Shown: positions 8,801 to 16,103, numbered from the stretch's first letter. The stretch: 64,000 bases of DNA from PGYR01 sp046290495 (GCA_046290495.1 JBKAGT010000006.1:186001-250000), one strand, 5' to 3'. Notes: generated from the sequence alone by a model not told the origin. Program-made: numbers and translations.

Positions 8801-10275
8801 TAGGTGAGGAGCCTGTATACATTGATGATACACCTGAAAGCACAATATCAGAAGTAGGTGAAAGTGAAGCACAAGACCAAGTTTGTGCTATACTAGTTTC
8901 TGGCACTGATAAACGTCCTGCAAGAAGAGAAGATATACATAGACAACAAACAACATATGAATGTAATATTGAAGAATTCAAAAAGGAGTTAACTACTGAG
9001 AAACTAGGACCTAAACTAGAAGAAAAAGACGTTCAACTTTTTAAAGGTATTGGTAAAGATTCTTTATGTACAATCCTAGAAGGTATGGTAGGGAAATATA
9101 AGAAAGTATATTTCTATTATTCTGGGCATGGTTCCAAAAGTGGTAAAATGTGTTTAGGCGATTCCACTTCTGATTGGATGAGTTATCAAGACTTAATGAA
9201 AAAGCTGAGCGATATTAACGCAAAGGATAATTGTATCTTAATCGATGCGTGTTATTCAGGTCAAGCGTCGGACTATGTTAAAGAAGGTACTAATTTTGAT
9301 GGCAATAACGTTGATTTAGTAACAGGCTCTAATGGTAAAAAACTAACTTGGAATGACTATGAAAAAGTAGCTGATACAGGTAAAAAGTGGAAAGGATATA
9401 GTGTCTATAGTCGAAACTTTTTTATGTGCTTCGGAAACCCAGAAGCTGACAAAAACAATGATAGTACAACTAGTTTTATTGAAGCATTTAATTGGGTTAA
9501 AAATCAAAAACCCAAGATGGTTGATGGAAGAGATATTGATTCTCTTCAGTGTCCAGCTATAACATCTGTTGCTCAAGGAGATGTAGACGAAACCAAAAAA
9601 GAGATTAGCTTTAGAGATAATGATGTAATAGCTTCTAATTTTTCGGTTGATTCTTTCTTTGATATTGCTGTGAGATTAGAAGTTGATACAAAAGATAGAA
9701 CTATAACTGATGATAGAATTATAGGTCTTTCTAAAAACAGGATGTGGACTATAAACTCTGATTTAGAGAATGGAACATTTACTGTTGACCTACTATTCCA
9801 ATTTAGAGATCAATATGAAAACCTATCTCCTGGTTCGAAACAGATTATTGGGATGTGTTGGAGAGAAGATGAAAGTGATGATTGGAAACCTCAATATCCA
9901 TCAGTTCACAATACAAATGATAATACTGTACTCTGCGGCAAAACAGATCATTTCAGTGACTGGGTTGCAGGCATAATAGTAGAAGAACCAGCCAATAGTG
10001 TTGATAGCAAGTTCTTAGTAAATGGTATTGAGTATGGACCTAATCCATTCAAAGATTTATTCCACTTTGACTTTACATTGGATAAACCTGAGACATTCTC
10101 TATCGAAATTGTTAATGTAACTGGAAAAGTTATAGATAGGCTGCCGATGGCAACTTATAGTCAAGGTAGATCGACTGTTAACTTAGATGGTTCAAAATAT
10201 GTTACTGGTACATATTATTGTAGATTCATTTCTGACAAGAATATAAGAACTATTAAAATAGTAAAACAACAATAG
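5866..10275 (+). CDS. Secreted protein with three caspase/legumain-like (clan CD) catalytic domains and T9SS tail
   Basis: I start this at the ATG of 5866, which follows a GAGG six bases upstream and opens a clear signal peptide (MKKLFTFLILF..., cleavage near AVGG); a TTG four codons earlier is less likely. The 1469-residue product has an N-terminal beta-rich, CARDB-like domain (about 20-130) and then three copies of a roughly 365-residue unit. Each unit ends in a caspase-haemoglobinase fold beginning VCAI(I/L)V(T/S)G at residues 275, 643 and 1006. Each copy retains the His-Cys dyad: YTGHGS/IDACYSG at His348/Cys389, YAGHGS/LDACYSG at His716/Cys757, and YSGHGS/IDACYSG at His1088/Cys1129, always 41 residues apart. 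The C-terminus (about 1385-1469, from YGPNPF) is a T9SS type A sorting domain. It is likely an extracellular cysteine peptidase; substrate specificity is unknown. A beta-barrel gene lies downstream beyond a terminator. Confidence 0.9.
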   Translation: MKKLFTFLILFALAISSAVGGDLKFNIYFFPTELHFGNETEVEIEFENIHQMFPVQQIQFQLTVRRTSDQEIMYQDSRQLQELPPQQKHIVNFGPLDYQQLDEDEEYILEVGTQQEFDENPTNNNGEHLFYLLPPFDRDWVQAHVATMLEDNYTPEELANTHAYVGDEMMPIGTELVTFDQEDFSTTLENDSWLVFIDWDIYGKYAKPVTYMLVTEGQDDIFHDVQWYPYVDDQLWIPDPFSSDQLIFGEPAEFISEIPPIDFSQPVPTVKKDSVCAIIVTGKDSVLQSALDEDKKWIRYMLQQNGLGEELSDENIKVLDKGTKAEIKAAIEELKKKYKKVYFYYTGHGSKNGKMCTNDESSEWMTYDELFQELFGTDAEEIVVIIDACYSGKAIKSAEDNDNKKGKKVTVLTSSDSNKVSRVEWLKSSIDTTKKYCESIFSRALVLCAEDSLANTNKDTVVSAKEAFDWAKARDTAMSNRQNPQGILVDTRFNLFNLKLVVQQYFDENYSSVDLTNTVAQPYPFLLPAGTVIETFDTEDFSMTLENDSYLILVDWDIYAKYSKPVTFMLFSDLEAQPIVEDVFWFPVIDGTPWNFDPLAIPTPDPFGLDPFFVGGPPLLPPLPIPPLDITQPPVPTVPQDSVCAIIVTGDDSTMQTAFDNDRSWIKWFLQQNDVGEQLGDDNVEVLNKATKAEIIAAIKKLKENYSKIYFFYAGHGSKDGEICTKDSSKYWLTYQELFKELYCTKAGEITVVLDACYSGLAIDAAKKDTTRGDRKVNVFTASDSTKTARNVWYIDSEDTTKRYCYGYFTRNLVLCSTDTLANTNKDTIISFEEAFDWVRKQNPTFINDSINERQNPQKFVEDTRDTNELDIEKIIRDLVTPIYEQGPPGGVVFWDPVPLPPDWTFYPIHEPELLLPPYPTDTYYGWIDLFPGAMYEHETILFSYNPETEEFNTQPALWYPVAADPLGDLIFLDYKVLLGEEPVYIDDTPESTISEVGESEAQDQVCAILVSGTDKRPARREDIHRQQTTYECNIEEFKKELTTEKLGPKLEEKDVQLFKGIGKDSLCTILEGMVGKYKKVYFYYSGHGSKSGKMCLGDSTSDWMSYQDLMKKLSDINAKDNCILIDACYSGQASDYVKEGTNFDGNNVDLVTGSNGKKLTWNDYEKVADTGKKWKGYSVYSRNFFMCFGNPEADKNNDSTTSFIEAFNWVKNQKPKMVDGRDIDSLQCPAITSVAQGDVDETKKEISFRDNDVIASNFSVDSFFDIAVRLEVDTKDRTITDDRIIGLSKNRMWTINSDLENGTFTVDLLFQFRDQYENLSPGSKQIIGMCWREDESDDWKPQYPSVHNTNDNTVLCGKTDHFSDWVAGIIVEEPANSVDSKFLVNGIEYGPNPFKDLFHFDFTLDKPETFSIEIVNVTGKVIDRLPMATYSQGRSTVNLDGSKYVTGTYYCRFISDKNIRTIKIVKQQ

Positions 10276-10296
10276 TTTTATTGAATCTTTAAAATT

Positions 10297-10336
10297 CCAA
10301 AGCCCTTTTGTTTTGATTACTAAGGGGCTTTTTTAT
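10297..10336 (+). terminator. Terminator of the triple-caspase gene
   Basis: AAAGCCC at 10299-10305 pairs with GGGCTTT at 10325-10331, and the stem runs on through TT/AA with one bulged G. It is followed by a short T run. It begins 24 bp after the stop codon at 10275. Confidence 0.8.
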
Positions 10337-10399
10337 ATCTTAGCTAGATGTAATTGACTACATATATAAAAAAAGGATTCGAACAACAAAAGGGGAGTT

Positions 10400-11152
10400 A
10401 TGAAATTAATTAGATTTATTGGGCTGGCAGCAATTATTAGTTTATCATTTGTAACAACAAAGGCACAAACTCAAGAAACAATAGATAGCGACAGACCTGG
10501 GCAGTCATTCACACCGCATACTGTTGGTACAAGTGTTTTACAGTTGCAGTCAGGAGTTAATTTTAAACTAGTTGGAGCTGAAGAAACAGATAATGTAATC
10601 TCAAACTTAACTAATATACGTTATGGTTTAAGTGAGATGTTTGAGATAAATGGAACAGTAGGATATGGAATAGTAGGTACCCCCAATGAGACCCTAAATG
10701 GTATCAATAATCTTAGGTTAGGGGCCAGGGCAAATTTCTCTCAGCAAGAAGGGTATACACCTGGATTTGGTGTTAATGTGGACTTTCTTTTTGCTTTGGG
10801 AACTGAGGTTTACAATGATCCTTATGAAGATATAAATACTACATTAATCTTAACCCAAAAAGTAGCAGATAATTTGAATGCTACAACTAATATTGGTATT
10901 TATTATGACCAATTGAGTGGTGACATACTTACACCTTTCACTCTAAATGGCTCTTACTCACTATCTGAAAATACATCCATATTTGCTGAAATATATGGTG
11001 AGTTGCAACCAAACTTTGGGATTAATTTTGACTTTGGAGGGTCTTATTTGGTTAATGATGATTTTCTTCTAGACTTTGCAGTTGAAATAGAAGACCAAGA
11101 AGTAGATAATGATTTCTGGATTGAAGCAGGCGTAAGCTATAGGTTGAAATAA
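10400..11152 (+). CDS. Outer-membrane beta-barrel, MetA-pathway/transporter type
   Basis: The 250-residue product has a signal peptide ending TKA before QTQE, so the mature protein would begin with Gln. The motif DSDRPGQSFTPHTVG followed by LQLQSGV is typical of the small outer-membrane beta-barrel family annotated as putative MetA-pathway or transporter (Phenol_MetA_deg). The rest is alternating hydrophobic beta-strand sequence ending in a short strand (WIEAGVSYRLK), as expected for insertion by the BAM machinery. The family name does not prove phenol metabolism; a small channel or structural outer-membrane protein is a safer description. It lies alone between the caspase gene and a convergent histidine kinase gene. 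Confidence 0.8.
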   Translation: MKLIRFIGLAAIISLSFVTTKAQTQETIDSDRPGQSFTPHTVGTSVLQLQSGVNFKLVGAEETDNVISNLTNIRYGLSEMFEINGTVGYGIVGTPNETLNGINNLRLGARANFSQQEGYTPGFGVNVDFLFALGTEVYNDPYEDINTTLILTQKVADNLNATTNIGIYYDQLSGDILTPFTLNGSYSLSENTSIFAEIYGELQPNFGINFDFGGSYLVNDDFLLDFAVEIEDQEVDNDFWIEAGVSYRLK

Positions 11153-11159
11153 AGACAAA

Positions 11160-11190
11160 AATAAGGGTCATGTTTTTAATGACCCTTATT
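11160..11190. terminator. Perfect 12-bp stem-loop between convergent genes
   Basis: AATAAGGGTCAT (11160-11171) is perfectly complementary to ATGACCCTTATT (11179-11190), with a 7-nt loop. On the minus strand the stem is followed by TTTTGTCTTT, so it most clearly terminates the histidine kinase gene. It can also act on the beta-barrel transcript. Confidence 0.8.
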
Positions 11191-11199
11191 GTCAAATTC

Positions 11200-12246
11200 T
11201 TAGACAGCTTTTGGTAGCTTAACCTCGAATGTAGAGCCAGCATCTTTTCCTTGACTTTCTGCTGTGATTGTACCGTTGTGTCGAGAGATAATCTTTTCAC
11301 AAAGGTAAAGACCAAGTCCAGTAGTGTTCTCACCTTCAGTGCCTTTTCTTTTCTCTTTAGTGAACCTTTCAAATAATTGCTCTGATTTGTCTGGATTGAA
11401 GCCAATTCCAGAATCAACAACTTTAATTGTTGTGTTCCCATTAGATTCACTTGCAGAAAGAGTTATAGTCCCGCCCTTAGGAGTAAACTTGATTGCGTTG
11501 CTAACCAAGTTTGAAATAACTTGACTTATCAAATCCTTCCTGCCTAATATTTTGTTCTTGTTTGACTCTGCATTAAAATTGAGGTTCTTTGCTGTTATTT
11601 CTGTTTCAAAATTAGATTTAACTTCATTGAATAAACTCTCTGCATCAAATTCTACCATCATTTCCTTTGTGATGATAATTTCTTCTCTTTCTAATAGCTC
11701 AAGTACAGAGTTGATAATACCCCTCTGAACCTTAGCTGCATCTATTATCTTTTCTTTCAGATGTAACTTCTTTTCATCAGTGTCAGCCGCAGGTATCATC
11801 TCGGAGTAAGTCATTACAGCTGCCAATGGATTCTTCAAGTCATGTGACATTAGGCCTATCATATCTTGTTTTTCATTAATTAGTTCATCTAGAGTTTTAA
11901 CCGAAAATTGTATTTCCTTCAATAGTATACCCATTTCGTCAGTATAATGTGTGGGTATGTTAGGTTTGTTTTTGTATACTATATATTCTGAAAGTGAGTT
12001 TTTAGCGAAAATAATAGGTTCTAATAATCGATTAAGAATAAATAGAGTTGCTGCTGTAGCGAGCAAAGTAAAAACTAGTACGGCTATGAATACTGAAATA
12101 GGGTCTAGTACTTCATTACCACCAAATGCAAGATAAAGAATGAGACCTATTAATGGGATATGAATGCCGATAAATGCAACGAAAAGAAATTTAAAAGAAT
12201 ACTTTTTTAAAAATGGTATCTTCGATAGTTTATCATAAGTTTTCAT
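11200..12246 (-). CDS. Membrane-bound sensor histidine kinase (orphan)
   Basis: This 348-residue kinase has two hydrophobic segments (about 20-41 and 50-71) with only a short loop between, so it has almost no periplasmic sensor domain. A linker follows, then a HisKA dimerisation domain with the phospho-acceptor His135 in MSHDLKNP, and a HATPase_c domain with N box (SNLVSNAIKFTP), G1 (DSGIGF) and G2 (TGLGLYL) motifs. All catalytic motifs look intact. It should autophosphorylate in response to an intramembrane or cytoplasmic signal. No response regulator lies beside it, so its partner must be elsewhere. It is divergent from the TerC gene, with 86 bp between starts, and ends at a strong stem-loop. 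Confidence 0.92.
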   Translation of the reverse strand: MKTYDKLSKIPFLKKYSFKFLFVAFIGIHIPLIGLILYLAFGGNEVLDPISVFIAVLVFTLLATAATLFILNRLLEPIIFAKNSLSEYIVYKNKPNIPTHYTDEMGILLKEIQFSVKTLDELINEKQDMIGLMSHDLKNPLAAVMTYSEMIPAADTDEKKLHLKEKIIDAAKVQRGIINSVLELLEREEIIITKEMMVEFDAESLFNEVKSNFETEITAKNLNFNAESNKNKILGRKDLISQVISNLVSNAIKFTPKGGTITLSASESNGNTTIKVVDSGIGFNPDKSEQLFERFTKEKRKGTEGENTTGLGLYLCEKIISRHNGTITAESQGKDAGSTFEVKLPKAV

Positions 12247-12332
12247 ATAATATTATTTTGCTTAATTTGTTGTCAATAATCTCGAATATATAAAATAAAA
12301 AATCACTTAAAAAATAATACAAAACATTAGAA

Positions 12333-13055
12333 ATGGAATTACTAACTGCTGACAATCTTTTTGCTTTACTTACACTTACATTTTTAGAAATAGTATTAGG
12401 TATAGATAATATAATATTTATCTCTATAGTTACTGATAAGTTACCTAAAGACAAACAAAAGTTTGCTAGGGTATTTGGACTATTCTTAGCTATGTTGATG
12501 AGGATAATTCTATTAGCATTAATCACACAGTTGGCAGTGTTAGATAATACTTTGTTTGAGGTGTTCGATATAGATATAACTGGAAAAGGCTTGATACTCC
12601 TCGGTGGTGGGTTATTTCTATTAGTTAAGTCAACGCTAGAGATTCATCATAAGGTAGAACAAATAGAACACACCCAAAAGAAGAATGGTAAACTTATCAC
12701 TATGGGAAATGCCATTTTCCAGATTGTAATGCTAGATTTGGTATTCTCGTTTGACTCTATTTTAACTGCTGTTGGTTTATCAGATCAATTGATAATCATG
12801 GTAATAGCAGTAATTATTTCTTTGATTGTGATGATGGTGTTTGCTAACTCTATAAGTGACTTTATAAATAATCATCCATCGCTACAGTTACTAGCTCTTT
12901 CTTTCTTAATTCTGATAGGGTTTATGCTTATATTAGAAGCGTTCCACTTTGATATACCAAAGGGGTACATCTACTTTGCTGTATTATTCTCGTTTATCAT
13001 TGAACTGTTAAATATGAGATTCAGAGCTAATAAGAAAGAAATAAAAGGGGGGTAG
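12333..13055 (+). CDS. TerC/Alx-family integral membrane protein
   Basis: The 240-residue protein has about seven transmembrane helices and the two family signatures: EIVLGIDNIIF near residue 20 and LVFSFDSILTAVG near residue 135. Their acidic residues are thought to form the ion site. TerC/Alx proteins are linked to metal-ion export, notably manganese, and to tellurite resistance. A soluble segment of about 25 residues (HHKVEQIEHTQKKNGK) separates the two halves. No manganese riboswitch could be recognised in the short upstream region. It is divergent from the histidine kinase, whose regulation might be linked, but nothing in the sequence proves it. Confidence 0.88.
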   Translation: MELLTADNLFALLTLTFLEIVLGIDNIIFISIVTDKLPKDKQKFARVFGLFLAMLMRIILLALITQLAVLDNTLFEVFDIDITGKGLILLGGGLFLLVKSTLEIHHKVEQIEHTQKKNGKLITMGNAIFQIVMLDLVFSFDSILTAVGLSDQLIIMVIAVIISLIVMMVFANSISDFINNHPSLQLLALSFLILIGFMLILEAFHFDIPKGYIYFAVLFSFIIELLNMRFRANKKEIKGG

Positions 13056-13126
13056 GATTATCTATCAAGTCTAGGAAGTGATAAATAAAAAAGAATACTA
13101 AATATTTAATTATTAGCTCACTAATT

Positions 13127-13471
13127 TTGCCTTGCATTACATTAGTGGTGAGTTTGTTTTCAATTCTTATTTTCAATATTTTTACTGGGAGTAGAGAGGT
13201 TGGACCGATTCTAGGGTTAGTCTTTGGAATAATTAGTTCAGCTTTAATGGTTGTATTACCTTTGAAACTAGATTTAGCGAGTTTATCTTTAAGGATTATT
13301 ATTTATCTAGTTCTTTTATCGGTTTCTTTTTATATAATTTTTAATGATATAATATTCTCAACTGAAGGGTTAGAGATACATTTCATTTCTGTTGTATTTC
13401 TTACTATCTCTATAAACTGGTTTATTACAAACTTTTTACTTGATTTAAGATTCAGAACGAAGAAGAAATAA
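13127..13471 (+). CDS. Small hydrophobic protein, about four TM segments, start uncertain
   Basis: The reading frame is open from 13085 to 13471 and encodes a very hydrophobic protein of 114-129 residues with about four transmembrane helices and a basic tail (RFRTKKK). No ATG or GTG is found in frame before the first helix. The TTG at 13127 cuts into what looks like the first helix, and the upstream codons (IKKNTKYLIISS) look like a genuine membrane-protein N-terminus, so translation may begin at the ATA of 13085 or another rare codon. The protein family was not recognised. It lies 71 bp after the TerC gene and may be co-transcribed with it. Confidence 0.5.
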   Translation: MPCITLVVSLFSILIFNIFTGSREVGPILGLVFGIISSALMVVLPLKLDLASLSLRIIIYLVLLSVSFYIIFNDIIFSTEGLEIHFISVVFLTISINWFITNFLLDLRFRTKKK

Positions 13472-13483
13472 ATGTTGGGTAAA

Positions 13484-14293
13484 CTAAGCTCTCTCTAGTA
13501 TGTATGAAGCTTCTAAAGTGAAATATTTTTTAATGAACGGTATCTTTGCTAGACCATTTATTTTTAAACTTGGTAGCCCAAATTTCATTTTGAATACAGG
13601 TCTTAGGAAATAAAATTCTTTCTCAACTATTTTTAGTCCTGCATCTTTTGCGGCTTGTTCGAACTTAGGAATAGTAAGTCTAATTCGTTGTATTCTATTA
13701 GCTTCTTCTATGTCGGCTTTTACGCCCTTTTCTATAAATTTATTGAATAGCCCTTTTGAGAATAAATGAATGTAAGGGAATTTGCCGCCAGTGCTCTTAA
13801 CAGTGTGCTGGTGACCACCATAAGGTGAGTGAAATGGTGGGAATGTTACAAATAACTTTCCGCTATCCTTCATTATCATTTTTATGTTCGATAGTGCGGC
13901 TGTTGGGTTATCCAAGTGTTCGATTACATCTCGCAAAAGCACTAAATCAAACTCGCTTTGCCATTCTGTTGGCGGTTGCTGAGTCACTATATCGTGTGTT
14001 GTGTATTGCAAATCCAGATCGCCCAACTCAGCTATATAGCTTCCTTTGTCTAATCTAACTTGTGCTATGTCAGTTCCAAGTCCTTTGGTTGCACCAGCTT
14101 CCATGAATGCAGCAAGCACACCACCTTCTGCACTTCCTACTTCAGCAACTCGATTGCCTTCAGAAAATAGTCCTTTATCAGTTAGGTATGGGACTATGAA
14201 ATCATGACCTAGGTCATACATATAGTTCCAATAATACTTATCTTGGTCTGTTAGTTTCTCGTCCTTATTGACAATTTCTCTTATATTTGCCAT
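13484..14293 (-). CDS. Class I SAM-dependent methyltransferase
   Basis: The 269-residue protein contains the Rossmann-type SAM-binding motif VGSAEGGVLAAF (about residues 51-62), an acidic residue in GTDIAQ, and DLVLLRDVIEHLDNP, the motif IV/post-motif typical of Methyltransf_11/25 enzymes. The C-terminal 80 residues are basic and hydrophobic. Substrate is unknown; a divergent glycosyltransferase lies just beyond the inserted element, suggesting work on surface glycans. Its first four codons and 7 bp before them form the left copy of the 18-bp direct repeat bounding the mobile element, so its present upstream region is element DNA while its former one lies at about 28148-28200. Confidence 0.88.
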   Translation of the reverse strand: MANIREIVNKDEKLTDQDKYYWNYMYDLGHDFIVPYLTDKGLFSEGNRVAEVGSAEGGVLAAFMEAGATKGLGTDIAQVRLDKGSYIAELGDLDLQYTTHDIVTQQPPTEWQSEFDLVLLRDVIEHLDNPTAALSNIKMIMKDSGKLFVTFPPFHSPYGGHQHTVKSTGGKFPYIHLFSKGLFNKFIEKGVKADIEEANRIQRIRLTIPKFEQAAKDAGLKIVEKEFYFLRPVFKMKFGLPSLKINGLAKIPFIKKYFTLEASYILERA

Positions 14294-14300
14294 AAATGTT
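14283..14300. repeat. Left attachment-site repeat (attL core), 18 bp
   Basis: The 18-mer ATATTTGCCATAAATGTT is identical to 28130-28147 in the same orientation, and the flanking bases differ on both sides. Read on the minus strand it covers the start codon and first codons of the methyltransferase (ATG at 14293). This is the expected signature of tyrosine-recombinase integration, with the host gene preserved. Confidence 0.8.
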
Positions 14301-14366
14301 ATCTTTTGTTTAGTTTCTCTGTATACGCTTGTAATTATTTAACTTAACTGGTTTTAGTGTTTTCTA

Positions 14367-14402
14367 TGTAGTACACACTGTAGGACAGTTTTACTTAATT
14401 TT
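14367..14402. repeat. Left subterminal repeat (candidate integrase arm site)
   Basis: Two 12-bp near-repeats, TGTAGTACACAC (14367-14378) and TGTAGGACAGTT (14379-14390), are followed by TTACTTAATTTT. About 32 of 36 positions match 27984-28019 in the same orientation. The position, 66 bp inside the 18-bp repeat, suggests an arm-type integrase site; it could alternatively be an older attachment repeat. Confidence 0.6.
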
Positions 14403-14410
14403 ATTGTTGT

Positions 14411-15301
14411 TTATTCTACGAATTTGAAGTTATTCATAACAGCAATTTTTAAAATCTGAGATTTATTTTTTATTAAATCATTATTTTCAAATAGTTGGTA
14501 CTGGCTCATGTAATAACTTTTCAAATTGTCAAAACTTATTTTATAAATTGAATCCAATGTTTTTTTTCTGTGTTTATCCTTTATGTCAATTTCTTGTGCA
14601 TCTTTTAAAAAAGATTCATAGTCATTAACTTCTTTTATTAAAAAGATGAACTCAGTAAGAAGATCAAATAATTGATTTTTAGATTCTATTCCTAACTTTT
14701 CTAGCGAAATGCCATTTCTAATTCTTAATGAAGTAATACCTTTTCCTTTCGAATATTCTGGGTTTGTTAAGATTTCAATTACCACCTTAGACCTTTTGAT
14801 AAGATACTGGAGGTGGATTTTAAAATCAGAATTTTCAACAATCTTAAATAAGGTATTGTATTGTTTAGTAAATAATATTTTATTTCTTAATGCCGAAACA
14901 GAAAAAATAACATATAGAAAACGTTGTAGCGCTTTAGATTTATCTTGAGGAGTATACAAAGACCCTTTTTTATTACCTATCAGATAAGCCTCCTCCTTAA
15001 TCGATGTACCGAAATGTTTGAAGTAAATTTCTTTATGCAGTTCCTCTAAGATTGAGTCATCATAAATATCAGATTCATTATTTGAGAAAAAGATTCTATA
15101 CATTGAGCCTTTTCCAGAAATAAGCCAGTCAATACTAAAACCAAGATTATATAGATTAGAAATAACTTCAAAACTAGGTTTTCTTTTCCCTGATATGTAA
15201 TTATTAACTGCTATATTTGTTAAACCGAGTTTCTCTGCTAATTCTACTTGAGAGCCGTAAACATCATCAGCTATAACGCGCAACCTACCACTAAAACTCA
15301 T
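14411..15301 (-). CDS. XRE-family transcriptional regulator of the element
   Basis: The roughly 296-residue protein begins with a helix-turn-helix domain (about residues 5-65: SQVELAEKLGLTNIAVNNYISGKRKPS, then SIDWLISGKGSMY), a layout typical of phage and element repressors in this group of bacteria. I choose the Met at 15301 rather than the ATG five codons upstream because MSFSGRLRVIA matches usual repressor starts. The remaining 220 residues are helical and lysine-rich and lack recognisable S24 autoprotease motifs, so induction by self-cleavage is unlikely. It is divergent from the excisionase-like genes. The 174-bp gap between them holds repeated half-sites that are good operator candidates. 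Confidence 0.85.
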   Translation of the reverse strand: MSFSGRLRVIADDVYGSQVELAEKLGLTNIAVNNYISGKRKPSFEVISNLYNLGFSIDWLISGKGSMYRIFFSNNESDIYDDSILEELHKEIYFKHFGTSIKEEAYLIGNKKGSLYTPQDKSKALQRFLYVIFSVSALRNKILFTKQYNTLFKIVENSDFKIHLQYLIKRSKVVIEILTNPEYSKGKGITSLRIRNGISLEKLGIESKNQLFDLLTEFIFLIKEVNDYESFLKDAQEIDIKDKHRKKTLDSIYKISFDNLKSYYMSQYQLFENNDLIKNKSQILKIAVMNNFKFVE

Positions 15302-15362
15302 AAAAGTTTCCCACAACTATTTGGAATTATTAAAACAGTTATTTAAGTTAGCATCAAACAGT

Positions 15363-15435
15363 AACGGTTAATAACACTTTAAACAAACGTTTAATGTCAA
15401 ATTGCGTTAACTATTTTGTTTTAAATTAAACGCAA
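15363..15435. promoter_or_regulatory. Candidate operator cluster between divergent regulator and HTH genes
   Basis: Related half-sites occur four times: ACGGTTAAT (15363-15372 region), ACGTTTAAT (15387-15395), GCGTTAAC (15405-15412) and, on the other strand, GCGTTTAAT (15425-15433). They form the inverted pairs CGTTTAAT/ATTAAACG and TTGCGTT/AACGCAA. Their place between a repressor gene and the genes it faces suggests a genetic switch. Confidence 0.5.
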
Positions 15436-15475
15436 AATACAGAATTAAGTATAAACAACCAAAAGAGGATTCACC

Positions 15476-15805
15476 ATGAACAACTCACAAATCGTGCAAG
15501 TGCACAACACAAACGAAGACGCACTTGTCAGTAAGATTGCGGACAAGGTAACAGAACAGCTAACTAAGATAATGCAAAAAAATACAGCTTATGACTCTAA
15601 GAAACAACAAAAGATAGAAGAGCTTAAAAATAAATATGCTTCACGTGATGAAGCGTGTGAAATGCTTAATATTAGTTTAGGTACTCTAAATAAGATGTTA
15701 AGAAATAAGGAGATAGTCCATGTAAAGAAAGGGAGATATACTCTTATTCCTATCCAATCAATTGAAGACTATTTAACTAGAAACACTAAAACCATAGAGG
15801 ATTAA
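15476..15805 (+). CDS. Helix-turn-helix (excisionase-like) DNA-binding protein 1
   Basis: This 109-residue protein has a charged N-terminal half and a C-terminal MerR/HTH_17-type winged helix (about residues 55-105): ASRDEACEMLNISLGTLNKMLRNKEI, then KKGRYTLIPIQSIEDYL. That layout is typical of excisionases and small element regulators. The start ATG follows AAAGAGGA, a plausible ribosome-binding stretch. Its stop is two bases before the ATG of a second protein with the same fold, so the two are probably translated from one message as a regulator/excisionase pair. It is the first gene rightward from the candidate switch. Confidence 0.75.
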   Translation: MNNSQIVQVHNTNEDALVSKIADKVTEQLTKIMQKNTAYDSKKQQKIEELKNKYASRDEACEMLNISLGTLNKMLRNKEIVHVKKGRYTLIPIQSIEDYLTRNTKTIED

Positions 15806-15807
15806 AA

Positions 15808-16089
15808 ATGAACACACAAATTTATGATAAGAGAATAGTAGATATGACAGCCGGAGAGCTAATAGAGTTAATCAAGCAAAACACTCCAAATCCAGTTATA
15901 GAAGAGCAAGAATCAGATAAAGGTTCTGGTTTGTTAACAATAAAGGAAGCTTGTGAGTACCTAAGGGTATCACAACCAACATTACATGCATTAATGAATA
16001 AGAATAATCTTGATTTTATTAAGGTTAATAGACGTACATTCATCAAGAAAACAGCAATTGAAGAATTTTTAGAAAGAAACACAATTTAA
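15808..16089 (+). CDS. Helix-turn-helix (excisionase-like) DNA-binding protein 2
   Basis: The 93-residue protein carries an HTH_17 excisionase-type domain at residues 42-92: LLTIKEACEYLRVSQPTLHALMNKN, followed by FIKVNRRTFIKKTAIEEFLER. It begins two bases after the preceding HTH gene and shares its architecture, suggesting duplication and divergence. Such proteins bind recombination sites to steer the integrase toward excision, or repress or activate element genes. Which of the two is the true excisionase cannot be read from the sequence. Confidence 0.8.
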   Translation: MNTQIYDKRIVDMTAGELIELIKQNTPNPVIEEQESDKGSGLLTIKEACEYLRVSQPTLHALMNKNNLDFIKVNRRTFIKKTAIEEFLERNTI

Positions 16090-16103
16090 TTAGGAGATAT
16101 AAA

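Noticed and set aside
5866..10275. Triple caspase protein as an intracellular anti-phage effector
   Set aside because: It has a signal peptide and a T9SS sorting domain and no sensor partner gene, so it acts outside the cytoplasm.
10375..10384. GGATTCGAAC resembling a tRNA T-loop on the minus strand
   Set aside because: No T-arm stem, anticodon arm or acceptor stem can be formed around it on either strand.
11052..11450. 132-codon open frame overlapping the histidine kinase and beta-barrel genes
   Set aside because: It runs in another frame across two well-supported genes and has no protein-like pattern; it is a shadow frame.
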